From assembly GCA_002255905.1 (NCBI GenBank), contig NKIN01000003.1, positions 37,925 to 101,924 of the forward strand: a DNA stretch of 64,000 bases. Direction: 5' to 3'. The notes under the pieces were generated by a model. It saw only the letters and a list, made by a program, of their open reading frames with translations, was not told the origin of the DNA and ran no database searches. A program made the translations under genes and the position numbers. Below are positions 11,234-20,204 of the stretch, piece by piece. The stretch comes from Burkholderiales bacterium PBB1. Its GTDB lineage: Bacteria > Pseudomonadota > Gammaproteobacteria > Burkholderiales > Burkholderiaceae_C. How positions within the stretch are numbered: the stretch's first letter is position 1; every line of letters begins with the position of its first letter.

Positions 11234-13665
11234 GCGAGGGCTTCCGAAGGGGAATCGATGTGCGAGTGAGCTGCATCGAAGGCGTAGGCCGAGAAGTCGG
11301 GGCGGCGCACCGCATCGACGTACTCGCGGGTGTAGCCGGGGAACAGCGCGAACACCCGACCATTGTCGTGGCGGTACCAGCTGCGGCACTGGCTCCACAC
11401 CGAGCGGCCCAGGCGCGCCTGCAGGTGGCGGTTGTGCTCGCGCATCGCCTCGGATCGCACGTCGATCCAGCGGTGGCCGCCGTCGCGCACCGACTGCATG
11501 CATGCGATCGCGTGATCGACCTCGGGCTCGATGTACAGCAGCGTGGAGGTGTGGCCGGTGGCAGTGTTCGGGCCCAGCATCAGGAACAGGTTCGGGAAGC
11601 CCGATACCGTGATGCCGTGGTACGCCTCGGGGCCATCGACCCAGCGGTCGGCCAGCGTGCGGCCTTGCAGGCCGGCGATGCGGATGGCCGACAGCGAATG
11701 CGCGACGTCGAAGCCGGTGGCGCAGACCAGCACGTCGATCGGCCGCTCGCGGCCATCGGTGGTGACGATGCCGTGCGCGGTGAGGCGCTCGATGCCCTCG
11801 GTCACCAGCTCGACGTTCGGCCGGCACAGGGCCGGGTAGAAATCGTTCGAGTAGATGATGCGTTTGCAGCCCAGAGGGTAGCTCGGCGTCAGGCGCTCGC
11901 GCAAGGCCTCGTCACTGACCTGCCGCCTGCGGTGGGCGGCGGCGGTGGCCAGCAATCCGCGACGCGCCAGCGTGCCGTCCTCGAAGCCGCGCCGCCCCCA
12001 CTCGAGCACCTGCGCCCAGTTCCAGCGCACCAGCGCCGCATACGGCGGCAGGTGGGCCAGCGCGCGATCGAGCGCGGTGTAGCGGCGGTCCATGCGAGGC
12101 ATCACCCAGTTCGCGGTACGCTGGAACAGGTGCAGCTGCTGCGCCTGCTCGGCGACCGGTGGCACCAGCTGGGAGGCCGTCGAGCCGGTGCCGATCACCG
12201 CCACCCGCTGGCCTTGCAGCGCCACCCCGTGGTCCCAGCGCGCCGAGTGCAGGCGCAGGCCTCGAAAATCATCCAGGCCCGGGATGTCGGGCCAGCGAGG
12301 CCGACTCAGCGGTCCGGCGCTGCACATGAAGAATCGCGCGCGCAGCAGATCGCCCCGGTCGGTGCGTATCTGCCATCGGCCGGTGGCCTCGTCGAACGAG
12401 GCATCGGTGATCTGCGTGCCCAGCCGCAGGTGCGCCAGCAACCCGAAACGCGCGGCCACGCGCTGCATGTAGGCCTGGATCTCGGGGGCACCGGGGAAGC
12501 GCCGGCGCCAGTCGGGGTTGGCTGCGAAGGAAAAAGAATAAGCCGGTGCCGGCACATCGACGTGCGCACCGGGGTAGGTGTTGTCCCACCAGGTGCCGCC
12601 CAGGCCCGGCTGCTTTTCCAGGATCACGAAGTCATGGGTGCCTGCACGCTTGAGCTTGACGCCGGCGCACAGCCCCGACATGCCTGCGCCGAGGATCACG
12701 ACCTCGTGGTCGATCGTCTTCGGCGCGGGGCGAGCGGCGGCCACCGGTGGCATCACGAAGCGGGCGATGCGCTCGATTGCTTCGTCGGCACTGCGCAGCA
12801 CGCCGCCGTGCGTCTGGAACACATGCCATCGCCGGGCTGTGATCTCGCAGCGCGTTTCAACGCCCGCGGCCTGCAGTGCGGCTTCCAGCTGCAGTGCCTG
12901 GTCATGCAGCAGTTCGTCCGTGCCAGCCTGGATCAGCGTGGGGGGCAGCCCATGCAGATCGGCGAACAGCGGTGACACGGGTGCCGTTTCGGCCAGGGCG
13001 GCGTCATCCAGGTAGTGCGAAGCGCAGGCGGCGGCCCAGGCGACGCTGAGCATCGCTTCGCCGGGAGGCTCGGTGGCGGGCGCATCGCGCATCGCCAGAT
13101 CGACCCAGGGCGACAGCAGCACCAGCGCTGCAGGCCGCGGCGAGCTGCCGTTACGCAGCGCCAGCGCCGTGGACAGGGCCAGGCCCCCGCCGGCTGAATC
13201 GCCCGCAACGACGATCGGGCGGTCGGCGTCTTCGCTGTGGAGGCCGCGGTAGGCCGCCAGCGCGTCATCGAGTGCGGCCGGGTGGCGATGCTCGGGCGCC
13301 AGTCGGTAATCGAGGGCAAAGACCGGCATTCCGGTGACGAGCGCCAATCGGGCCGTCAAGGCGCGGTGGGTCGCCGGCGAGCCGACGCAGAACGCTCCGC
13401 CATGCAGGTAGAGCACCACGCCGGGTGGCGAATGTGGCGCCTGCATCGAGCGCAGCCATTCACCGCGCACGCCGCCCACCGTGCCGGGTTGGACCGAGAC
13501 GCCCCGCGGCACGAGGGTGCTGCGTGACAGCACGCTCAGCCAGCGGCGCTGGAAGCCGATCGACACACCGGGCGAGAACGCCGGCTTCAGCAGCCATCTC
13601 AGTGAGGCGCGCAGCAGGGCGGCCAACAGCGTTTCGATCAGACCCCTCGGTTGATAAACGACCAT
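11230..13665 (-). CDS. Fused alpha/beta-hydrolase-3 esterase and Baeyer-Villiger-type flavin monooxygenase
   Basis: 811 residues, two enzymes in one chain. Residues 1 to about 305 form a hormone-sensitive-lipase-type esterase: HGGA (88-91), nucleophile Ser157 in GDSAGG, acid near Asp250 (GTDELLHDQ) and His281. After a short Pro/Ala linker (about 306-318) comes a class B flavin monooxygenase: FAD site GAGMSG (326-331), the Baeyer-Villiger fingerprint FRGLRLHSARWD (Phe467, Gly469, His473, Trp477), NADPH site GTGSTA (492-497) and the ATGFD motif. The predicted chemistry is ketone to ester or lactone, then hydrolysis. The ATG at 13665 has AGG about 6 bases upstream; about 29 extra upstream codons look non-coding. 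It is coupled to the downstream hydrolase. Confidence 0.9.
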   Translation of the reverse strand: MVVYQPRGLIETLLAALLRASLRWLLKPAFSPGVSIGFQRRWLSVLSRSTLVPRGVSVQPGTVGGVRGEWLRSMQAPHSPPGVVLYLHGGAFCVGSPATHRALTARLALVTGMPVFALDYRLAPEHRHPAALDDALAAYRGLHSEDADRPIVVAGDSAGGGLALSTALALRNGSSPRPAALVLLSPWVDLAMRDAPATEPPGEAMLSVAWAAACASHYLDDAALAETAPVSPLFADLHGLPPTLIQAGTDELLHDQALQLEAALQAAGVETRCEITARRWHVFQTHGGVLRSADEAIERIARFVMPPVAAARPAPKTIDHEVVILGAGMSGLCAGVKLKRAGTHDFVILEKQPGLGGTWWDNTYPGAHVDVPAPAYSFSFAANPDWRRRFPGAPEIQAYMQRVAARFGLLAHLRLGTQITDASFDEATGRWQIRTDRGDLLRARFFMCSAGPLSRPRWPDIPGLDDFRGLRLHSARWDHGVALQGQRVAVIGTGSTASQLVPPVAEQAQQLHLFQRTANWVMPRMDRRYTALDRALAHLPPYAALVRWNWAQVLEWGRRGFEDGTLARRGLLATAAAHRRRQVSDEALRERLTPSYPLGCKRIIYSNDFYPALCRPNVELVTEGIERLTAHGIVTTDGRERPIDVLVCATGFDVAHSLSAIRIAGLQGRTLADRWVDGPEAYHGITVSGFPNLFLMLGPNTATGHTSTLLYIEPEVDHAIACMQSVRDGGHRWIDVRSEAMREHNRHLQARLGRSVWSQCRSWYRHDNGRVFALFPGYTREYVDAVRRPDFSAYAFDAAHSHIDSPSEALA

Positions 13666-13861
13666 GACGAGCCTGCGTTGCAAAGCTTGCGATCGTAGCC
13701 AGTCGTCGCGTGTGCGCTGCAGTCGACAACGGCAGTCGGCAATTCCGCACATTCCCTTTCATTTGTGCTGCAAATAGAAACATCGTGATACATCGCGGCG
13801 TGGCCGCGCCATTACGCTCGTCTCAACGCTGGTTCACTGACGGATGGGGGTCCGTGCGACG

Positions 13862-14995
13862 ATGAACGATTACCTGTTGTGGGGCGCCGGTGCCGCACTG
13901 GTGGTGCTGCTGCTGGTCTTGCAGCTGCTCCGGCGGCGCGCGCGGCGACCCGTGTCCCGGCCTGAGCGGATTGAGCGGGGGGCGGCTCGTGCCGCCGCGC
14001 CGACCTCGCGCAGCGCGTCTGTCCTCGACACCGTCAGCGATGTCCATGAGCTGAATCCGGCGCGGTCAACGTTCGGCGACGATGCCCGGCTGCGCGCCGA
14101 GCGCGAGGCGGCCGAGCAGGCCGCTCGTGCCGAAGCCGACCGCGAAGCCGCGGAGTGGGAAGCGCGCCTGGTCGCGCAGCAACTGGCCGACGAAGAACGC
14201 GAGCGCGAACGCATCGCAGCCGAGCGGGCGGCGGTCGAGGTGGTTGCGGCGCCTCTGCCGCTTGAATCTGTCGTCCCTGAACCTGCAGCTCCTGAGATTG
14301 ACGAGCAGGCCGCTCTGGAGGCATTGGCCAGAGAGGCCGCCGAATGGGAAGCGCAACTCGCCGCGCAGCAGCTGGCAGAGATCGAAGCCAAAGCCGAGGC
14401 GGAACGAGCTGCCCAGGAGCTGGCGCAGCAGCTCGCCGCGCAGCAGGCTGCGTTGATCGAATCCGATCGGCAGGCTCAGGAAGATGCGGCGCGGCAGCAG
14501 GCCCTGAATGCAGCCGATGCCAGCCCCGCCGAGCCGATTGCTTTCGAGCTCACCTTCGAGCCCGAGCTGGCGCCGCCACCGCCACCAACTGCACCGGTGG
14601 CCGCGCGAACGCCGGAGCAGTGTCTGGTGATGATTGCCGACGACTCGAAGGTGGTGCGCATCAAGACCAGCCGCCTGCTGTCCAAGCACCTGTATCGGGT
14701 GTCACTGGCCGAAGATGGCCTCGATGCGGCGCGGCAGATCGAAATCGACCTGCCCGACGTGCTGATCACCGACGTCGAAATGCCGGGCATGGATGGCTTT
14801 GAGCTGACGCGCCAGGTGCGCAGCAATCCGCGCACCGCGCACATCCCGATCGTGATGATCACCGCCGATGACGAGAAGCACCGCGCTGGCGCGCTTGAAG
14901 CGGGCGTCAGCGTGCTGCTCAGCAAGCCTTACCCCGAAGACCAGCTGTTGTCGTATCTGCAATCGACCCTGACCCGCGCGGCGCCGGCGCCCTGA
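13862..14995 (+). CDS. Membrane-anchored response regulator (receiver-only output)
   Basis: 377 residues. A single N-terminal transmembrane segment (about 4-24, LLWGAGAALVVLLLVLQLL) is followed by Arg-rich cytoplasmic sequence, then about 170 residues dominated by Ala, Glu, Gln and Arg that look like a long coiled coil, a short Pro-rich linker (PPPPPTAP), and a C-terminal receiver domain. The receiver keeps its acidic pair (IADDS), acceptor Asp in LITDVEMPGMDGFE, the Thr in MITADD and Lys in LSKPYPED. No DNA-binding or enzymatic output follows. It may act as a membrane-tethered phospho-switch or scaffold. ATG 13862 is chosen; ATG 13844 would add six residues. Confidence 0.8.
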   Translation: MNDYLLWGAGAALVVLLLVLQLLRRRARRPVSRPERIERGAARAAAPTSRSASVLDTVSDVHELNPARSTFGDDARLRAEREAAEQAARAEADREAAEWEARLVAQQLADEERERERIAAERAAVEVVAAPLPLESVVPEPAAPEIDEQAALEALAREAAEWEAQLAAQQLAEIEAKAEAERAAQELAQQLAAQQAALIESDRQAQEDAARQQALNAADASPAEPIAFELTFEPELAPPPPPTAPVAARTPEQCLVMIADDSKVVRIKTSRLLSKHLYRVSLAEDGLDAARQIEIDLPDVLITDVEMPGMDGFELTRQVRSNPRTAHIPIVMITADDEKHRAGALEAGVSVLLSKPYPEDQLLSYLQSTLTRAAPAP

Positions 14996-15006
14996 CCGGG
15001 TGCCAC

Positions 15007-15585
15007 TCAGGACCAGAAGGTCAGCACCTCGTCGGCCGGTGGTTTGCCGTGCTTCGCGCGGCCGCCCAGTGTGGGCGTGCCGATGGCGATCCAGCCGACC
15101 AGCGTCTCCCCGGACTCGCAGAAGGCTGATGTCAGCACCGGCGAGCGTGCCTTCGCGCCGCTCAGCATCTTGGCGCCGTAACCCATCGCCTTGGCCGCCA
15201 GCAGCAGGTACGCCACCGCGCCGCCGACGCAAGCCCATTGCTCATGCGCAGGCACCTGAGGGTGACCCAGATCGAGTCGGGCGATCACCGCCAGCGTGAC
15301 CGGCGCGTTCAATGCGCGCTCGCGGTCGAGCGCGGCGCCGGCTGCGTCCTTGCCGGCCGCGCACGCGGCCTGCTCGAACAGCGAGGCCAGGCGGGTTCTG
15401 GCATCGCCACGCACGGCACTGAAACGAAATGGCACCAGCGCGGCGTGGTCGGGCGCGCGCAAGGCAGCCTCGGTGAGCGTGTGCAGTTCGGCGTCGCTCG
15501 GGCCGGGCTCGATCAGGTGCTTGGGGCCGGTCGAATGGCGCTCCAGCAGCGCTTGCAGCACCGGGTGGGAATCGAGTGTGGTCAT
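15007..15585 (-). CDS. Nitroreductase family protein (YdjA-like)
   Basis: 192 residues, the short single-domain flavin reductase type. It begins MTTLDSHPVLQALLERHST, with RAPDHAALVPFRF as the flavin-binding loop and later AAKAMGYGAKMLSG and GWIAIGTP, all typical of YdjA-like nitroreductases, which are FMN-dependent NAD(P)H oxidoreductases. Start ATG 15585 lies 2 bases after the upstream permease stop, so it is the last gene of the phnDCEE-type operon. The link to the transported compound is unknown. Confidence 0.88.
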   Translation of the reverse strand: MTTLDSHPVLQALLERHSTGPKHLIEPGPSDAELHTLTEAALRAPDHAALVPFRFSAVRGDARTRLASLFEQAACAAGKDAAGAALDRERALNAPVTLAVIARLDLGHPQVPAHEQWACVGGAVAYLLLAAKAMGYGAKMLSGAKARSPVLTSAFCESGETLVGWIAIGTPTLGGRAKHGKPPADEVLTFWS

Positions 15586-15587
15586 GG

Positions 15588-16403
15588 TCAGCGGTTCAGC
15601 CAGCGCCGTGCAGCGTACGACATCGCATCGACCACTGCCACCAGCGACATCATCGCCAGCAGCACGGTGCAGCTCTCGTGCATCTGGAACAGCCCCAGGT
15701 GGTACGACAGCATCTGCCCCAGCCCACCGGCGCCGACCACGCCCAGCACCGCGGCGGCGCGGATGTTGTTCTCCCAGCGGTACAGCGTGTACGAGACGAC
15801 CTGCGGCCAGATCTGCGGCAGCGTCGCCCACAGGAACACACGCAGCGGCCCGACACCGCGCACGCGCAGCGCGAACGCAGGCTCTGGAGGGGCGTTCTCG
15901 ATGCTTTCGGCAAACAGCCGACCCAGCACACCGCTGGTGTGCAGCGCCAGCGCCAACGTGCCCGAAAAAGGCCCGAGACCGGCCGCGATCAGCAGCAGCA
16001 CCGCCCACACCAGCTCGGGCACCGAGCGCAGCACGTTCAAGGCGATGCGCGCCGCGCCGCGCATCAGCGGTGTGGCAAGTCCGGGCCGACCGTCTTGCCC
16101 ACGCGCGCTGGCGCCCAGCGACAAGGCCAGGCCACCGAGCGCAGCGAGCAGCGTGCCGAGCAAGGACATCGCCAGGGTTTCCAGCGTGCCATCGAGCACG
16201 CGACGCAAGAAGACCGGTGCCGTCTCCGGCGGGAAGAAGCTGCCGGCGAATCGGGCCATCGCCTGTCGCGCGTCGGCCGACAGGAAGTCGCCTGCCTTCA
16301 AGTCCAGCGTCGCAAAGCTGGCCACCACCAGCGTGGCGATGCCCAGCGTGACCCAGCGCGCAGCGCGACGGGCGGGGGGTGGAGCGAGGGTCGATGGGGT
16401 CAT
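15588..16403 (-). CDS. phnE: Phosphonate-type ABC transporter permease (second PhnE)
   Basis: 271 residues with about six hydrophobic segments. The permease coupling loop VLGVVGAGGLGQML, diagnostic of PhnE-type permeases, is near residue 210, and VLRSVPELVWAVLLL lies mid-protein. Start and stop overlap its neighbours: its ATG sits inside the end of the upstream permease gene (4-base overlap) and its stop is 2 bases before the nitroreductase. Tandem PhnE permeases probably form a heterodimeric channel with the ATPase at 17283-18185. Confidence 0.9.
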   Translation of the reverse strand: MTPSTLAPPPARRAARWVTLGIATLVVASFATLDLKAGDFLSADARQAMARFAGSFFPPETAPVFLRRVLDGTLETLAMSLLGTLLAALGGLALSLGASARGQDGRPGLATPLMRGAARIALNVLRSVPELVWAVLLLIAAGLGPFSGTLALALHTSGVLGRLFAESIENAPPEPAFALRVRGVGPLRVFLWATLPQIWPQVVSYTLYRWENNIRAAAVLGVVGAGGLGQMLSYHLGLFQMHESCTVLLAMMSLVAVVDAMSYAARRWLNR

Positions 16404-17269
16404 GCCATCGCCTTTCTCAGCACCGCGCTGATGCGGTCCGACAACGCGACCAGCGCGATGAACACCAGCAGGATGCTGCTGACCTCACCGCCCGAGAACA
16501 TCTTCGCTGCGCTGTCGAGCAGCTGGCCCAAGCCGCCGGCGCCGACGAAGCCCAGCACCACCGACGCACGGATCGCGCATTCCCAGCGGTAGAGGGTGTA
16601 GCTCACCAGTTCAGCGGCGCACTGCGGCAGCGTGCCGAACAACAGCGCCTGCAGCCGGCCGCCGCCGTTGCGCAGCAGCGCCTGCGTCGGTGCCGGGTCG
16701 CTGCTTTCCAGGATCTCGGCGTACACCTTGCCCAGCATGCCGCCGTAGGCGATGCCGATCGCCAGCACGCCGGCCGTCGGACCCAGACCGACCACGCGCA
16801 CGAACAGCAGCGCCCAGACCAGCTCGGGCACCGAACGCAGCACCACCATCGTCCAGCGCAACAGCGTGCGTACCGCGAGCGGTAGCAGGCTCATTGATTG
16901 AGCCAGCGCGCTGACCGACAGCCGCGCGGTGGAGCCCAGCGCCAGCGGCACCGCGATCAGCCATGCCAACGTCATGCCTGCGGTGGCGATGGCGACGGTG
17001 CGCCAGGTTTCGCGCAACAGCAGCCCCAGGAACTCGGCGTCCATCCGTGGCGGCACGAAGCTGGCCAGGAAATGCCCGGTCGAGCGCAGGCTGCGCGCAT
17101 CCAGCAGCACCCAGGGCTTGAACTCGGTCAGCACCGCCAGCGGCCACAGCAGCACGGCGAGCAGCAGCACGGTGGCCCAGCGGGTGGTCAGCGCCGGGTC
17201 GCTGTGGGCGAGTGCGGCCTGGGCCGCGACAGTCGACGCGCTCAGGTTCATCTCGGAGGAGGTCGCCAC
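16400..17269 (-). CDS. phnE: Phosphonate-type ABC transporter permease (first PhnE)
   Basis: 289 residues from a GTG at 17269, chosen because TGAGG (over the stop of the ATPase gene) lies about 10 bases upstream; ATG 17251 is the alternative and has no visible ribosome site. It has about six transmembrane segments, VLRSVPELVWALLFV in the middle and the coupling loop VLGFVGAGGLGQLL near the C-terminus. It is paralogous to the next permease, so the operon encodes a permease pair. Confidence 0.9.
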   Translation of the reverse strand: MATSSEMNLSASTVAAQAALAHSDPALTTRWATVLLLAVLLWPLAVLTEFKPWVLLDARSLRSTGHFLASFVPPRMDAEFLGLLLRETWRTVAIATAGMTLAWLIAVPLALGSTARLSVSALAQSMSLLPLAVRTLLRWTMVVLRSVPELVWALLFVRVVGLGPTAGVLAIGIAYGGMLGKVYAEILESSDPAPTQALLRNGGGRLQALLFGTLPQCAAELVSYTLYRWECAIRASVVLGFVGAGGLGQLLDSAAKMFSGGEVSSILLVFIALVALSDRISAVLRKAMA

Positions 17270-17282
17270 GCTGTCATCGACC

Positions 17283-18185
17283 TCAGCGGCAGATGATCGC
17301 CACCGGTGCCTCTTGTGGTGGCCGGTGGGCGTCGGGCTCGCTGTGCCGGGGCGTCGGCGCGTCGACCAGACCCCGTGCGCCGTACAGCGCACGGACCTGT
17401 GCATCGGTGAACGCCGAGGCCGCGCCGTCGTAGACGATCACGCCGTCACGCAGCGCGACGATGCGCGGAAAGCGGCGCCGGGCCACCTCGATCTGGTGCA
17501 AGGTGCAAACCAGCGTGCGATTGGCGCTGCGGGCGGCGGCCGTCAGGCTGTCGATCACCTGCTCAGCGCGCGCCGGGTCGAGGGCCGACAGCGGCTCGTC
17601 GATCAGCCACAACTCGGCATCGGCGACCAGCGCCCGCGCCAACCCGACGCGCTGGCGCTCGCCGCCGGACAGCCGATCGACGCGTTCCCACAGCTTGTCG
17701 CTCAGGTCCATCGCGGCCAGTGCGGCTTGAGCCAGCCCCGCTTCGCGTGGGCTCCACAAGGTGCGCACGCTGGCCCACAGCGACTGCGCCGGCAACCGCC
17801 CGGCCAGCACCGCGGTGACCACGCGCTGCCGCGGTGGCAGCGGTGGCACCTGGGGCGCGAGGAACAGCCGCCCGCGCAGCCGCTGGCGCGCACCCGTCGA
17901 CAGCATCCAGGGGTCTGCGCCGAACAGGGTCAGCGTGCCTGCGAGTGGTGGCACCGCGCAGGCCAGCGCCTGCAGCAAGCTGGTCTTGCCGGCGCCTGAA
18001 GATCCGATCAGCGCGAGCTGTTCGCCGCGCCGAATCTGCAGCGACAGCCCGCGCAGCGCCTCGGCCGTGGCCCCAGGTGCGGCAGCCCCGCGCAGATCGC
18101 GCAGCGAGACGACCAGATCGCTGGTGTCGCTGTGATCGACCGCAGACACCGCGGCCGCATCGCCGGCAGCGGGGATGGCTGTCAC
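17283..18185 (-). CDS. phnC: Phosphonate-type ABC transporter ATP-binding protein
   Basis: 300 residues. It has Walker A GSSGAGKT, signature LSGGERQR, Walker B LWLIDEPLSALD and the H-loop TLHQIE, in the order of a PhnC-type ATPase. The GTG start at 18185 overlaps the binding-protein stop as GTGA, giving strict translational coupling; the first 30 residues (Ala-rich) precede the ABC domain. The C-terminal 25 residues are Pro/His-rich and not part of the fold. It energises the two permeases downstream. Confidence 0.9.
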   Translation of the reverse strand: MTAIPAAGDAAAVSAVDHSDTSDLVVSLRDLRGAAAPGATAEALRGLSLQIRRGEQLALIGSSGAGKTSLLQALACAVPPLAGTLTLFGADPWMLSTGARQRLRGRLFLAPQVPPLPPRQRVVTAVLAGRLPAQSLWASVRTLWSPREAGLAQAALAAMDLSDKLWERVDRLSGGERQRVGLARALVADAELWLIDEPLSALDPARAEQVIDSLTAAARSANRTLVCTLHQIEVARRRFPRIVALRDGVIVYDGAASAFTDAQVRALYGARGLVDAPTPRHSEPDAHRPPQEAPVAIICR

Positions 18186-19060
18186 TTCAGCAGGCCGGCG
18201 TTCTCGGCCGCGGCGCGGATGCCGCTGTAGTTCTCGGCCTTGGTGGGGATGAATCGTGTCGCGCGTTGCAGGCCGAGGATCTCCTTGCCCTGCGGTGTGC
18301 TGGCGTCCAACGCCAGGAAGGCCTGCTGCAGCTTGTTGCGCAGATCGGCCGGCATGTCGGCATGCACTGTCCAGTTGTAGTCGTAATACGGTGGCGTCGT
18401 GTAGAACACCTTGACCGCCGCCGGATCGACCTTCTTGTCGGCGACGAACTTGTCCCACACCGAGATGTTCAACGCGCCGGCATCGACCTTGCCACTGGCC
18501 ACCGCAGCGATCGTCGCGTCGTGCGCACCCGAGAAGCTGATGCGCTTGAGGTCGAGGTCGGGGTTGATCTTCGCGGCCAGCAGGAAGCTGCGCGGCATCA
18601 GGTGGCCCGAGGTGCTCGAGGCCGAGCCGAAACTGAGCGTCCTGCCCTTGAGGTCTTCGAGCTTGTGGATGCCACTGTTCGCGTCGGTGATGAAGACGGA
18701 ACGGAACTTCTCATCTTCCTCGCGCTGCACCAGCGGGATCACCTTGCCCTCCGACCGCACGCTGGCCTGAACGTAGGTGAAGCCGCCGAACCAGGCCAGA
18801 TCGACCTTCTTGTTGACCAGGGCCTCGACCGCGGCCGCGTAGTCGGTCACTGGCGTCCATTCGACCTTCACGCCCAGCTTGGCTTCCAGGTAAGCACCCA
18901 GCGGCGCGAACTTGCGCGCCAGTTCGGTGGGGGCCTCGTCCGGGATCGCCGTGACGCGCAACACCTGCTGCGCGTGCGAGGCCATGGCGAATGTGGCGGC
19001 CGCAGTGAGCAAGACCAGCGAGCGCGCCCAGCGGGCGACGCGGTGATGAGTGGGGTTCAT
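18182..19060 (-). CDS. phnD: PhnD-family ABC transporter substrate-binding protein (phosphonate or selenate-like oxyanion)
   Basis: 292 residues with a signal peptide (basic RVARWARS, hydrophobic LVLLTAAATFAM, cleavage near ASHAQQ). The mature start VLRVTAIPDEAPTELARKF and the stretch DLAWFGGFTYVQA followed by PLVQREEDEKF are those of the PhnD-type subfamily usually named putative selenate transporter binding protein. True phosphonate-binding relatives differ in this region. It is the first gene of the operon phnD-phnC-phnE-phnE-nitroreductase. No C-P lyase or selenium gene is in the window, so the ligand stays open. Confidence 0.88.
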   Translation of the reverse strand: MNPTHHRVARWARSLVLLTAAATFAMASHAQQVLRVTAIPDEAPTELARKFAPLGAYLEAKLGVKVEWTPVTDYAAAVEALVNKKVDLAWFGGFTYVQASVRSEGKVIPLVQREEDEKFRSVFITDANSGIHKLEDLKGRTLSFGSASSTSGHLMPRSFLLAAKINPDLDLKRISFSGAHDATIAAVASGKVDAGALNISVWDKFVADKKVDPAAVKVFYTTPPYYDYNWTVHADMPADLRNKLQQAFLALDASTPQGKEILGLQRATRFIPTKAENYSGIRAAAENAGLLK

Positions 19061-19152
19061 GGGAAAGGCTCCTGGGGGTGTCGGTGCACCGTGTGGACAA
19101 ACCCAGAAGATTAACGGCGTTGCGGCAACGCCCGATTTTCAAGCACGCACGC

Positions 19153-20112
19153 TCAGGGCGGGCCAGGATCCGCCTCGATCGCATCGAACAGCGCAAAGCC
19201 GCTCATGCTCGACTTGGCGCGGTACATCGCGGCGTCGGCGCTGTTGATCAGGCCCGCTTCGTCGCGGCCGTCGTCGGGAAACACCGCGATGCCGATGCTG
19301 GGCTTGACGATGAGTTCAAGGTCCCCGACGGCGATGGGTTGCGCAATGCAGTCCAGCATCAGCCCGGCCATGCGCTCGACGTTGGCGCGGTCGCCAGGGT
19401 TCATCAACAGGTAGAGGAACTCATCGCCACCGTTGCGGCAAACCGTGTCTTCCTGCCGAACATGATCCTGCAGGCGCTGGGCCACTGCCTGCAGTACCGC
19501 GTCGCCGACCGCATGGCCATGGGTGTCGTTGACCCACTTGAAGCGGTCAAGGTCGAGAAACATCACGGCCAGCGTCCAGCCGTGGCGATCTGCCAGGGAG
19601 ATCGCCTGCGACAGCCGGTCGTCGAACAGCAGGCGGTTGGGCAGGCCGGTCGTGGCGTCGTGCAGCGAGCGTCGGGTCGCTTCCCGCTCCTTGTCCTGCG
19701 AGACCTCCAGTTCGGCTTCGGCGTCGGCCAGTGCGGTTTGAGCGTGCGCCAACGCGACCTCGGTCCGCCGCAGATCATCGATGCCATCGGAGAGGATCTC
19801 GGTGACCAGGTGGAGATCGTCAGCGCAGGCCTGCACCGTGCTCTCGACGGCCTCGCCCGTCTTCAAGGCCTTGTGCGCTGACAAAGTCGTCGCCCCCTCG
19901 GCGATCTTCCTTTTTACCGCGTTGTTGGCGGCAGACAGGTCCTCGGCACAGCCCTCCACCTTGGCCTTGACCTCTTGACTCTGCTCCAGCGCCTGTTCCA
20001 GAGAGGGGGCTGGCAAGTGGGTGGGGATCGGATCGTCTGGGGTCAATTCGTTCTCCACGGAAGGGTCAGGTGTGTCAAGGCACGAGAGACCCGCATGCCT
20101 GACCGCGTTCAT
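19153..20112 (-). CDS. Diguanylate cyclase with N-terminal coiled-coil region
   Basis: 319 residues. The first 150 form a charged helical, coiled-coil-like region without transmembrane segments. The GGDEF domain follows: DATTGLPNR, metal-binding FLDLDRFKWVND, active loop NGGDEF and ADAAMYRAK. The inhibitory I-site RQED stands exactly five residues before GGDEF, so product feedback is expected. The reaction is two GTP to c-di-GMP. It lies downstream of and on the same strand as the small His/Lys-rich gene, with a gap of about 90 bases. Confidence 0.92.
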   Translation of the reverse strand: MNAVRHAGLSCLDTPDPSVENELTPDDPIPTHLPAPSLEQALEQSQEVKAKVEGCAEDLSAANNAVKRKIAEGATTLSAHKALKTGEAVESTVQACADDLHLVTEILSDGIDDLRRTEVALAHAQTALADAEAELEVSQDKEREATRRSLHDATTGLPNRLLFDDRLSQAISLADRHGWTLAVMFLDLDRFKWVNDTHGHAVGDAVLQAVAQRLQDHVRQEDTVCRNGGDEFLYLLMNPGDRANVERMAGLMLDCIAQPIAVGDLELIVKPSIGIAVFPDDGRDEAGLINSADAAMYRAKSSMSGFALFDAIEADPGPP

Positions 20113-20204
20113 TCTCGGGCACCGTCACTGCGGTGCAGACGCATGCAGGCTGATCCGCAGCAAGACCACCACCATCCGGCCCGCTTCTGTGGCCGAGGCG
20201 GGAA

